Source of the DNA: Luidia sarsii
Taxonomy: Eukaryota; Echinodermata; Asteroidea; Paxillosida; Luidiidae
Direction: 5' to 3'
Length of the DNA: 64,000 bases
NCBI GenBank assembly: GCA_949987565.1
Contig: OX465105.1
Span: 21,819,097 to 21,883,096 of the forward strand
In this document: positions 31,120 to 43,600 of the stretch, in pieces
How the letters are laid out: every line of letters begins with the position of its first letter
How positions within the stretch are numbered: the stretch's first letter is position 1
Notes under the pieces: generated by a model
Databases searched by the model: none
Told to the model about the DNA's origin: nothing
Seen by the model: only the letters and a program-made list of their open reading frames with translations
Translations under genes and position numbers: made by a program

Positions 31120-31777
31120 TACCCCCAGAACTGTGGGGTTCTACGTCGTCCGCTGCTCTCCCGACCGGAACCCCACAGATAACTACGGTAGGTTTTTTTC
31201 CCATAGGCTTCTGTGTAACGTTCACAAGTGCTGTGGCATAGGGATCAGCAGGTTCAGCATAACTCAAAAAATACTGCTTCATTTGGCCCAAGATTTCTAG
31301 CAAATGTGGTTTACATACCACGCACCTGTGTGCAACTGTCCATTTGGCGAAAATGTGTCAATTTCCAAAAAAAATTGGGCGAAAACCTCCCGGTTCGGTT
31401 GCAACATTCAAACGGCAGCTCCGTAACTGGCAGCCTGGTCCCGTACAGGGGACGTACAGGGGACCAGACTGCCAGTTGCGGCGCTGCCGTTTGGATCTTG
31501 CGACCAAACCGGAAGGTTTTCGCCCATTTTGGGGGGGAAATCGACACATTTTCGCCAAATGGACAGTTGCACACAGGTGCGTGGTATGTAAACCACATTT
31601 GCTAGAAATCTTGGGCCAAATGAAGCAGTATTTTATGAGTTATGCGGAACCTGCTGATCCCTATGCCACAGCACTTGTGAACGTTACACAGAAGCCTATG
31701 GGAAAAAAGCCTAGTTATCTGTGGGGTTCCGGTCGGGAGAGCAGCGGACGACGTAGAACCCCACAGTTCTGGGGGTA
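31120..31777. mobile_element. long-TIR fold-back element, 658 bp
   Basis: The whole element is two near-identical inverted arms of about 325 nt. It starts TACCCCCAGAACTGTGGGG and ends with the inverse CCCCACAGTTCTGGGGGTA. A 10-bp direct repeat CGAACTGTAT flanks it (31110-31119, 31778-31787). Long TIRs with 9-11-bp duplications are typical of Mutator-like elements; the family assignment is inference. It has no transposase. Confidence 0.88.
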
Positions 31778-32181
31778 CGAACTGTATTATGTTAATCTCA
31801 GTCAGTTTGTGGACGAAACTGTGAAAGTAGATTTTCGAAGTACTCCTTTTCATAGCGTGCAATATAGGTTATACGAGTGTAAATATTTCATGATATAACA
31901 GTACTTACTCTTGTGAAATGAACATTGCGCTGATTTTAATTTAGCAGTTGCTTTTAATAAATGAACATTTCAAAAGTTGTCCCCGATGACGACATTACGT
32001 GTGGAGTTTTTTGTTGTGCATTTATTTTCATTCGTGAATTTTCCTACACTAAGGGAAGAGGGGTCTGTGTTCATTGTGGTTTGACTGATGCAGGTATACT
32101 AGTCCAAATGGTGCTGTAACTCCATGTGCAGTACAATGCAACGGCTATGTTACAGTTTAAAGTAATTAAGTTGGGCACAGG

Positions 32182-32278
32182 TTAGTCCGAGTAACTTGGA
32201 CCCGACAAGTCACCCTTTTTTTGTTTTCAAAATTCGACAAAAAAAGGGTGACTTGTCGGGTCCAAGTTACTCGGACTA
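32182..32278. mobile_element. 97-bp near-perfect palindromic MITE
   Basis: The arms TTAGTCCGAGTAACTTGGAC and GTCCAAGTTACTCGGACTA, with CACCCTTTTTTTG/CAAAAAAAGGGTG, pair almost fully. The flanking 8-bp direct repeat GGCACAGG (32174-32181 and 32279-32286) supports hAT-type mobilisation. Confidence 0.9.
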
Positions 32279-32291
32279 GGCACAGGTGCTA

Positions 32292-32395
32292 CCGTATTTT
32301 TTTGGAATGTAAGCCGCGGTTTATACATTGACCTATTCAATGTACGCGTTTAAGCCATTATGATGTATAAACCGCGGCTTATACATTGACTTTTT
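32292..32395. repeat. inverted repeat (AAGCCGCGGTTTATACATTG)
   Basis: GTAAGCCGCGGTTTATACAT is inverted as AAACCGCGGCTTATACATTG within about 100 bp, beginning at ACCGTATTTTTTTGG. It looks like a small DNA-transposon remnant. Confidence 0.65.
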
Positions 32396-33466
32396 TCAAT
32401 TTTTCATAAAACCTTGCTGCTGCTTATACACACGGCAGTTCATAGAAGAATACATATGTTGACTGAATATTATGAGGTGCCAAATGTAAATTTTATCATT
32501 TTTATCGAAGAGGGTGCATGACAAGATTGCATGCATGATGCTTGCGTGCAGTGCTAGTGCTGTACATGTACATGTAGCACTAGCACGTGTTATGACAGCT
32601 GGATAATGATGTTCTCACATGAATATATTTAGACAATGGGTGTGATTATCAACATAATTTACATACTACTGCTTTATTTATATATATAGATACTGTATAT
32701 ATTTACATGTAATAGCTTAGTCCCGACTCGCACTATTTATATATAATTACGTAGTGAAGAATTCATCGTGGTGATTTGCATATAACGTGTTCTAGAATAT
32801 TAGAATATATAAGCATAATGAAAGCTCTTTGCCCAATATGTATAAATAATGAAAGCTGACGAACAATGATATACATAATAATTGCATGGTGCAAACTATA
32901 TTATTTATATATATACAAGTTTTCCATTGTCATTATTTACATAATTATAATAAGTATATGATGCTTTAAATTAGATATATAAAAAATATATTGAAAGCTG
33001 TCGGACAATAATATAATGTAATATATACAAATTTGGGGTGCAGAACTTATTCTTTACAATTTATTACATGTACCATATCCTCCATGATGCATGTACATAA
33101 TTATGAACAGTTGTCTACAATTATGTCTATTCTAATAACCACCTCATTCCGATCAAACCATAACAAACACATACAAATACATTGTAATCTGGAACGGCTT
33201 GCCAGGCAACCAACGCACGCCCTTGTCCTGCTGCTTAATAAATCCGCTTTGGAATTCCTTCATTTAAACGCTATACAACCGTACCGCGGGCAAAAGAAAA
33301 ATATCTACAGTACTTGTGTAGTGCATAATGCATTATAGGTAAATAAAACAACCGCGATTAAATAATGTATTATAATTATGTTAAATTACCTCCATGGTTA
33401 AAAAATTAATTGTTTGTAAATGATTGCGCTAAATAATTTACAATTGGCGCCTCATATACCTACCCT

Positions 33467-33641
33467 TGTGGTAGACTCTAGGCGGCCAAGTGAAATGCCC
33501 TACGTCACAACTGAATATTCATAAGTTAATCTTCCGACTGCGGGAGGTCAATGGGTCCCGAAGTTATGCTAAGGAGCCATGAACACATTAAAAAAAATTA
33601 CGTACGGCATTTTTACTTGACCGCCTTTAGGGTCTACCGTT
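33467..33641. mobile_element. inverted-repeat element upstream of PLPP
   Basis: GTGGTAGACTCTAGGCGGCC, then AAGTGAAATGCCCTACG, is inverted as CGTACGGCATTTTTACTTGA then CCGCCTTTAGGGTCTACCG. It lies about 200-380 bp 5' of the PLPP start codon, within likely promoter territory. Confidence 0.7.
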
Positions 33642-33845
33642 AATTGTCAGAGCACGTGGACAAATCTACATGTTTGTAAATAAATAGCGCCACCAAGCGT
33701 TCATTATTCTCTGAGTTGAGAGTATGCAGCAGTCAATATTGATAATGTCAGAAGTTGAACCCAGTCGCGGTGAATCATTCATCTCTTGACGCCCTGAGTG
33801 AAAAAAAACCCTCCTCATTCCAGTCGCCGGCGGAGAAGTGGAAAC

Positions 33846-33909
33846 ATGGCAGGCAGCGGAGCCGCAAAATGTGGATTTATCCTGCTGGATACGCTGGCCT
33901 TAGTGCTAG
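33846..33909 (+). CDS. PLPP coding exon 1 (start)
   Basis: ATG followed by AGSGAAKCGFILLDTLALVLG, the start of the first membrane segment. The donor CTAG|gtaaag leaves phase 1. In LPPs the first exon similarly ends within helix 1. Confidence 0.9.
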
Positions 33910-36900
33910 GTAAAGTCAAGATAATTTCGATTTACGTAGACTAGGGCTGGCCTCTCTTATCAGGAAGTGGAAAGAAAGTTTGACTTTGATTGAATTCATG
34001 TGCAGACGACTGGTTGTCTGGACTGAACTTTCTGAAGACGGCTTTAGATCTAGAAAGCTGTTTTGTGTGCGTGTCATTTCAAAACTGGAAGTGAGCCACG
34101 TTCTCTGTCGTTCCATCACACTGGAATTTCGTTTCGTTTCCGTTCGGACCCATTTGCATTCTTTGCTGGCTCTCTGGTTAACTTCCAGTTGAGGATTGAC
34201 GATTGAAACGAAAATGACTTTGGCCTTTTTGAATTTTTTTTTATTTTTTTTTTATTGAGCATAGAACTTATTTTGCATGTATGTACAGTAATTACTGTTA
34301 TTTTACTATGGAACTGTACAAACTCTATGGAACTGTTACTAGTTAGTCCAAGTAACTTGGACCCTTACAATCGACCTTTAACAAAAAAAAAGGGTTACTC
34401 GGAGTTACTCGGAGTCTCGGATTATGCGTGGACTATGGAACTGTACAAATTACTAAAGTACACATACTACATGTAGTTACTACACTGTATGAAGTCTGGT
34501 ACATGTACTGGTATATAGACTATAGTAGTAGTACTAGTAGTAGTACTACTACTACTTACTAGTAGAAGTACTTTGAATGTCACTTTACCACCTCAGCTCA
34601 AGGCATTGGAAGTACCAATGTTCAGCAATTTAACAGGCAACAGTTATGGCCAACAGTTTGTACACAGGAAGATGACAGGCAAGTGAGGCCCATGATGTGG
34701 AACTCTTCCCCAATAGAGTGATACTGATGGACAACTGACTTGATGTAAATGTCATTTTCTGTTTTGTCATCCTTGGTGCAAACCAGTGGCCGTGCCGGCG
34801 ATTCTGTTCCGGATTCCCGGCCTGTCGCTGCCCATCTACATGCGAGGGTTCTTCTGCGATGACCAGAGCCTTGCCTACCCCTACAAGGACTCCACAATCA
34901 CCTCGGCCATGCTCTATGCAGTGGGCGTTGGCCTGCCACTCATCTTGGTATGCAAACTTGAATGCCATGCAAAAGGAACAGTTCCTCTCCTTCATCTTCT
35001 TCTTCTTCTTCTTCTTCTTCTTCTTCTTCTTCTTCTTCTTCTTCTTCTTCATCTTCATCTTCATCTTCATCTTCATCTTCATCTTCATCTTCATCTTCAT
35101 CTTCATCTTCATCTTCATCTTCATCTTCATCTTCATCTTCATCTTCATCTTCATCTTCATCTTCATCTTCATCTTCATCTTCATCTTCATCTTCATCTTC
35201 ATCTTCATCTTCATCTTCTTCTTCTTCTTCTTCTTCTTCTTCTTCTTCTTCTTCTTCATCTTCATCTTCTTCCTCTTCTTCTCCTTCATCATCTTCTTCA
35301 TCATCATCTTCATCTTCTTCTTCTTCTTCCTCTTTTTCTTCTTCGTCTTCTTTCTTCTGCTAGATTCTGAAACCCTAACTTGACATTATTTAACCTGAAA
35401 AACATAAAGCATGTATGGTAACACAAGTCTCTAAATTTAGAGGGCCTGTCATTTTGATCCTAGCAGGACCTTTTTCCTTCCTTTGAGAAAGGCCCTGCTA
35501 GGATCAAAACGTCAGGCCCTCTAACTTTTTAGATTCATGTATTGCGGGTCATTTTAGTCAGTGAGCAGTTTGCAACAGTTTTTTGTAATTAACTTCATGG
35601 TTACACAAGTGCTAGGAACAAATGTCCACATGTGTATGAAATTTCAATGGGCCTGATGTTTTGATCCTAGCACTAAGTAGCAGTACCTTTCTCTAAGGCA
35701 GAATGACAAAGACAAAAAACATTCCTACACTGTATTTGTTTGTGTCCTTACTCACTCAGGGACTCACTCAGGGACTCACTCAGTGACTCACTCAGAGACT
35801 CACTCAGGGCTGAGAGTCAGCGTTGAGTGTTGCTCATTCTTGCTGGAATAGCTTTCTTCCAATCTATGGCCTTGGCAGTTGGCCCACTCAGCACTGGTCC
35901 AAGCCTGTCCCATTCCTTCACCCTTTGTCCTCAAAGGAAATCGAGAGGGGAAATCCCTATAACATTTGAATACATTTCCTGTTATTTGTTCTTTTTATCT
36001 TTCTACCGGTGTTTTGTTTTCACGGGTGGATATGTGCATTTTGCCAACGCCTGACTTTATACCATATGTCCAACCAATTCCTGTTTCAATATCTTCCATC
36101 CTCTCACACATCTGGCTGTCCTGAAAGATTGCCCAAAATATTATGATCTTTTACCTCTTTGGTTGGAAAGGGAAAATGATTAAGGGGTCCCTGCAATCAA
36201 CATGTTATCACTTAAATCAATGCTTTTGCAATGTTGCTATTAATCACACTGTTTTTACATTCGTTCTGGGGGTGTATTTGCAAGTTTTCAGTTTTTATGC
36301 TATTAGAATTTCAATAATTAATTATTCATTCTGAGCAAATTTGTGATGTCATCACGGGATCAGGCAACAGAAACCCATTATTGGTTTGTGTACGAAGGTT
36401 TCTGAAAATTTCTGTTTTTTCCTGCAGACTTATCCCTCAATCTGTTGATTTTACTGCTAAAATACATAATTCATAATCATTTAGTGAATGAGTTTTTCAT
36501 CAAACCTAATCTGGAGGGATTAATTTGAAGCTTTTGAAAGTTTATGTTTTTCTTATGTTTTTTTTTAACTGTGGGTTGTTGACATGACCTTACAATAGCG
36601 CCCTCATTTTTCTAAGGATATTTTTAAAGGTAAAAAAGATTACCAATTTCTGACTCCACTAAAAAAAAGAAGCTTGCCAAAATATTTGTACACTTCAAAT
36701 CCCCAGATGACAGCAGAACAAAAGCTTGAATGTGATATTGATTGCAGAGACCTTCTAAATACCAGTCCATTGCAAGCAGGGAAAAAGAAACCAACCTGAA
36801 TTTGACAATGAATTTTTAACCGGGATTTGAACTCAAGCCTCTGATTAGATTTGACAGCACTGAAAGCCTGGAGCTATTCAGACCTTAGGCGGCAGCCTCA

Positions 36901-39900
36901 GATGCAATTAACCATTGACTGCCAAGCCCATACATGTACACAACATGTACAATCTGCAAAAAGAAACTGTGTTTTGAATTGAATTGAGTTTAAGTGATAT
37001 AAAAATGTTGCAAACTGCTTACTGACTAGAAGATTACCAAAATTTAGTGGGCCCGGCCTTTCGATCCTAGCAGGACCTTTCTCAAAGGCAGAGTGGACCT
37101 CTGCTTGGGACCTTTCTCAAAGGCACTCTGCTATGACCGAAACGTCAGGGCCACTAATTTTTGTGAATTGAGTTTACACACATAATAGTTGGCTAATAAT
37201 AGTAATAGTTGGCTTGAGTTTAATTGAATTGACACAACAAGGCTTGCTTATCAGGTTGTGGTATGTACATATATAAAATTACTCTTCCCTGCATTAAAAA
37301 CGTACATGCAAGGTCCCTTAAACACACAAAATGTATGCTGATGCTGCCATTTCTGAATTTGAACCAACCAAGCCAGCCCCCAATCATGAAACCGAGGAAA
37401 GGGTAAACGGACATGAACCTTTGTCCTTGGGGTGTCCATAAAAAAAATCCTTGCTAATTTAATTTTTATTTTTTATTTTTTTATTTTATTTTTTTTTGGG
37501 GGGGGTTTTGCTTGTGAAGATCCTACTGACGGAGGTGACCATCTACGCCTACCGGCGGCGGCAGGACATTGAGTACCTGCCGCCGGGCAGCTTCAACCGC
37601 TGCTGCTGCGACGTGGTCATCCCGCCGCTGCTCTACCAGCTCCTCAAGTACCTGGCCCAGTTCTTCTTCGGCTTCTGCGCCACGCTGGCCGTCTTCGACA
37701 TCTCCAAGAACGTGGTGGGCCGCCTGCGGCCGCACTTCTTCGACATCTGCCAGCCGGACTACGCCGGCCTCAACTGCACGGAGGGGGATCGGCCGCTGTA
37801 CGTGGAGAGCTACCAGTGCACCGGACTGGACGAGCACAGGATAGAGGAGGCCCAGTGAGTATTGCGACGGCACCAAGTAGTTGCTGCCATGAAACCTCAT
37901 GCACTCTTTCCCACTGGTTTAGTCTTTAAAGGGTACCTGAAATAAAAAGGAATATGATGTGCAATCGATCAGAGAGGGTATGAACTTCCATGTGTCAGTT
38001 TGTTTTTTTGAATATAGTAATCATATTTTGGAGAAAATAGCAAGATTATTGACAGAAAACTGCCCCCCACTTTTCAACTTGAAAAACTGTTACATGTACG
38101 TGTGTGCCATGTTTTTCTTGTGGACACACGTGCACGCGCGTATATTATACATGTACATGTGTGCGTGCAGTCGATCATGCAACATTGCACTGCCGATGAC
38201 GTCATCACCTTCTCTTTGGCCCACGCACAAAAGAGGATTTTTTGTGGGCGGGGCGCGCTAAAGATTTTGTTTTCCTTTTACGGTCGCTATTTACGGGGTA
38301 GACATTAAAAGTGTTGAGTTTGTGAACTAGTTTAGCCTTTATTAAGTCTTACAGTTACAATAGTTTTCTCGATATTAGAATTTTCTATTTCAGGTACCCT
38401 TTAAGCACTAGAGTCCATAAGTTGTTGTTATTCAATGAGGGTTTGCCCTGCTCGATGTAATAAGCATTGAGATACTAAGCACTAAGTACTGAATACTCAG
38501 CGCTTTTACGTCGAGCAGGGCAAACCCTCATTGAATTACATTCTCCTCGGCGCAAAACATCATGTTATATCTATGAAGCTGTTGTTAGTATACTGCATGG
38601 CAAGGGTTGCAATAGCCACTAGATTGTGGATTGCGTCGAGTGATATTAGCGTCTAGTCAGTGCAGTTCGGGACCACACAGGACTGTCTGTCTAGAGTTCC
38701 CCCCCCCAAAAAAATGGCATTCAAATATCACAGGTTTACGCCCGATTGAAAACTCAAAGCTTTATTTTGATTACTTGTGTGGTATTTCTTGGAGCCTCCT
38801 GCCCTTTACATTATACACATACACCAATACTTCCCAAGGGTGCAGTGACTAGACCTCCTGTCAAATCCTTTTGGCCATGAAATTTGATCCCCTGGTTAAG
38901 GTGAAAAGATCCTCCTGAGTTCAAAATGTCAGGCCCTCTAAACTTCTCTGAAAGTTGTCTATTTCTCATCATTCATTCATTACCCCGGTAATTCATTAAT
39001 TCATGTTAGTTTAAGATATTCTTCTGGCAGCCAAATTGCAAGAATGTTACAATTGCTTGTTAAAAAAAAAATACATTAGAATTGCAAATGAAATCTCATT
39101 AAAAGTTAATATTGGTAATGATTTACACATGTAAGCAAAAATTTGGCAAAGTGCTTACTGACTGAAATGACCAAAAATTTGGAGGGCCTGACATTTCAAT
39201 CCTAGCAGGACCTTTCTCAAAGGCAGAATAAAATTGTAATCTTAATAGATTGCTACGTATATATTCCATACACTGTAACATGAAATTTGTTTATTTATTG
39301 ACGTCAGTATAGCTGTTTGCACCTGTTCATGGAAGAATTTGATTCTTTTTCTTGAGCTGTCTTGCCTTGGTTCTCACTCATGCCTGAGTTGTTGTGACCG
39401 GCTATCAAGCCGCTACTACCGTACTTGACTCTGACGTCAAACCCACTTTGTCCTTTATCAGCTATATATATCAGTCCCTTTGTTTTATTTGATATCTTCC
39501 TCCTACTCCCCCCTAGGATTTAAGGCAGGATTTATAAATCGGAAATCCAGTTTTGAGCAGGCAAAACAGCCCAACCCAAATACCACCCGAGTGACAGAGC
39601 AGGGCGTTGAAATTTGTTCACTTGCGATAATTTTGCAGGTCATTGACAGAGGATGAAGCATCGTGTTCGGGAATTCAAACAGTAGAAACACTCATTGGGG
39701 CGAATGAAAGTTGTTCGTCTTGCCGAAAAAACGAGCCTCCTTCTGTCTCTGGTCTTATATTCTTCTGTCTGTTTTTCTTTTTCTCTTCTCCTCTGTGTTG
39801 CAGTCGTTCCTTCCCGTCTGGCCACGCGGCCACTGCTGCCTACTGTATGCTGTATCTGACGGTGAGTCACCCTTCCCACTCATCCCTGCCTGCTGATTAT

Positions 39901-40548
39901 CCACATCCTCCTTGGCGGGGATCAGTTGCCCAAGCCCTGCTGTGAATGCCGCTAATGGCCTTTCATATCCTCGTTGGGGAAAGAGAAAGAGAGAGGGGGG
40001 AGAGTGGAGAGAGAGGGGGGGGGAGAGAGATACAGAGAAAGAGGGAGAGAGATATACATGTACAGAGAGAGATTGGAGAGAGAGGGGAGAGAGAGGGGGT
40101 GAGAGAGAGGGTGAGAAAGAGAAGGAGATAGAGAGAGGGAGAATGAGAGAGAGGGGAGAGAGAGAGGGGGGAGGGAGAGAGAGAGGGAGTGAGAGAGAGG
40201 GGGTGTGAGAGAGAGAAAGAAAGGGAGAGAGAGAGAGAGAGAGAGAGAGGGGAGAGAGATAGATACAGAGAAAGAGGGAGAGAGATATACATGTATAGAG
40301 AGAGATTAGAGAGAGAGGGGAGAGAGAGGGGGTGAGAGAGAGGGTGAGAAAGAGAAGGAGATAGAGAGAGGGAGAGAGAGAGGGGGGAGAGAGAGGGGGA
40401 GTGAGAGAGAGGGAGTGAGAGAGAGGGGGTATGAGAGAGAGAGAGAAAGGGAGAGAGAGAGAGAGAGGGGGGAGAGAGAGGGGGGTGAGAGAGAGGGTGA
40501 GAGAGAGAAGGAGATAGAGAGAGGGAGAGAGAGAGAAGGAGATAGAGA

Positions 40549-40602
<54 letters not shown>

Positions 40603-40624
40603 GAGGGAGAGAGAGGGAGTGAGA

Positions 40625-40676
<52 letters not shown>

Positions 40677-43600
40677 AGAGAGAGAGAGGGGGTGTGAGAG
40701 AGAGAGAGAAAGGGAAGAGAAAAGAAAGATACAGAGAAAGAGGGAGAGATATACACATGTACATATAGAGAGATTTTTGTCTGTTTTTCAACCCCCACCC
40801 TAGCCCCACACCCATCCAATCTTCTCTCCTTCATCGACCAACTGCCCTCCCCCCTTCCATTTCCTGCCAGTTACATGTACATAGAACTAGCGCGTCCTTG
40901 ACAGAATGCTGCATGGCGATGAAATAATTAGAGCCAAGCGACATGGGAGAAAACAAAAATGAACGGCCAAGACCCAGGGTTTGCCACAGAGTGTGTGAGG
41001 GGTGGAGGGAGAGAAGGGATGTTGGTGAAACTGGTCTTTACTAGCATGTATTTGCTCTGATTGTGGTATAGTTATAACCAGTGCAAACGTTGTGGTCTGG
41101 CAAGATGATTAAACATGTAGATGCCAGCAGTCTTGGCAAGGTTCTGAGCGGCTAAGATCGTCCAAGTTCTTTGTAAGGTCACCCCAGGCCAAGAAAGCCA
41201 AGCCAACAGAGAAGACAGGCAAGCATTCACAGGAACTGACAACTCCGGCAAGCTGAAGGAGTTATAGTTACAGGAAATTCTCTGATTTCTCTTCCAAAAT
41301 GATGAAGATCATAAGATCAAACAAATGAAGGAAAAATTTACTGTGAGGTTGTGAACAATTTTTGAAAAATGGCAAAGTGAACTTTGACTGGGCCGGGACT
41401 CGAACCCGAGATCTCTGGTTTTGGGGGTACCAACGCTCTTGCCTTCTGAGCTATCCAGCCCTTAGATGGCGCGGCCAATAGTCAACCCGTCTTTGCTTTG
41501 GTGGGGGCGCACCAGTCGGAAGCATTTAACCATTAACTGCCGTACATCTCCTGGAAATCAAGGCCCCATTTTCATTCAGATGCAAACAACCGATGGTTGT
41601 AAACCTGGCTACAGCAGGTCGAGGATCACACTAAGCCTTTTCATTCTAAGTCAAGTAAAGTGGGACAAAAATGACTGGGAAATTTGAACGGATTTGAACA
41701 AAATCATAATATGGAGAAGATCATACACATGCATGGAAAGCACTCAGCCAAAGTTCTAAGCTGGTTCACGATCTCGACAGAGCCAGAGCATTGAGGATGA
41801 GAACCCGAGATCAAGCAAGCAGAGAGGATATTTGAAGGTTTTCATGGAGAGGGTACTAGCAGGATGAGTGATAGGTTAGCGGTAACACCATGCAATTTCT
41901 CTTGTGCGAGTGTGTGTGGCTCCAAAAAGAACTGGAGGCAGTCAGAGCACGCAAAACATTGAGTTTACTGGCATTTCCAAGACCAAAAAGAGATGACTTG
42001 AATAATACATGTGGTTACTACACACTGAGAACAATTACATGTACCAGTAGTTGTAGATCATCCCTTAAGTCTGAATATGAAACTGTACACTGTACAATGT
42101 GTAAGGATAGTGAGCTTTATACAGAAGATCTGTATATTTTATCAAATTTCAGGTTGTGTGCAGCTTGTGAGGGGGGGGGGGTGATTTGTTTTATACGGAG
42201 TTGTTTGCCTTGTTCAGCGATACTACCGTACCAATGCTTGCCAATGTCAGGGAGTGTTTGCTGGCCAGAGACATTGGTGTGTAAGAGGAAGGTAGTAGGA
42301 GGGTGGGGGGGGGAGGAGGTTACGCCGAACCTGTTTTGTTGACAGCATTTGGTTTGAGATGACCTTTTGAGTGCTTGCCTCGGTGGCAAACCCAATCAGG
42401 AAAGAGATTGAGTGAGCCGTCTGAGGTGAATTACAACCCCCACCCCCCCCCACCCCCACGCCCGTCCCCGTGATGTATCTAGGACGGTCAGACCTCGGCA
42501 GACAGCCTTTACTCCTCTCTTTTCATTCTGTGATATACAAAAAAAATCGCAAACTGCTTTTTACTCTTGTTGACATTTTTAGCGTACCACTCGTAAGCCG
42601 AGGAAGGTCATCTTGTGAGGTCTCGGATATCCAACCAAACCGAGAAAACAATTAACCGTTTATTTAGATTTCAGTTTAGAATTTTGCCTCTCATTTGTCT
42701 GAGAATTTGTCAGATCCATTAGTATACATACATGCAAATCCCACACTTTTTTCTTTTACGTCAAACTGTCTCACTCTGGATTTGATTTGTCTTGGATAAC
42801 AATGAATTCTGAGAGTGTATTTAAATTTTTTATTTTTTTTTAAGATTTCGAAAATGTGAATTGGCTGTAGACACTGGTTAGCAACTTCCAAAGACTGGTG
42901 TGTACTTTCAAGCCGTTACCAATGAAATCAGTTCCAGCCTTATACTCCTGCCCCTGGGCCAAGGGAAGAATTGCAACGCCCATTCCCAGACCAACAATCG
43001 AGGCCCCAATGGTGAAGGACATGATCTTTGAAATGTCTCGAATTTCAAGAAAGCCAGACAGCCATAGTTCTATCATTTCCTACCATTTCACATTCAGACT
43101 CAGCCCGTCTGGCTTCATGTGTTGGGTCTTGAGATCAAACAATTCTGCCGAGAAAAAAAACCTAGAAATGTCCTGCTTTGATTAAAGTGTTTGAAAAATG
43201 AAAATGATTTTCAATCAGATACAGTAAAAAAAAAAGTGACTTTGAAATTTTGAAGAAAAAAAAGGAGAAAATTCCAGCGCTTAGATGCCAGCCTTCACAA
43301 AAAGTAAACTACATGTATCTTTGCCCGTGTTTCTCAGAAAGTGTTTTGTCCTAGCAGGACCTTTTCTCAAAGGTAGAATGACAAAGACACAGACAGGAGG
43401 ATAGGGGGGGGGGGGACAGTTGTTAGGATCTAATAAGTTAATAACTCCCCTCTTCCTATCTGCATTTGTCCTTGTCCTTCTACCTTTGAGAAAGGTCCTG
43501 CTAATTCATTCATTCATTTATTCACGTAGACCGTAATGACATGATGGGTTTTGGCTAGCATTCTCTATCCAGCCTCGTCTTTGAAAGTGAAGGGGGCCAC

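Larger units (their letters stand above)
27400..33845. other. SYNRG-PLPP intergenic region
   Basis: It holds an R2 element with minisatellite (27450-27945), R1 pieces (28458-28560, 29062-29110, 29894-29965), an R3 element, an inverted-repeat element, a long-TIR element (31120-31777), a palindromic MITE and a fold-back just upstream of PLPP. The 32400-33430 stretch is strongly AT-rich with no recognisable gene. I could not place the SYNRG polyadenylation site with confidence. Confidence 0.6.

Noticed and set aside
34630..35383. Open frames of poly-Ser, poly-Phe/Ile, poly-Leu/His and poly-Met/Lys
   Set aside because: All six-frame readings of the TTC/TTCATC microsatellite.
39755..40834. 359-codon minus-strand open frame (Ser/Leu/Pro)
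   Set aside because: A translation of the GA microsatellite; pure low complexity.
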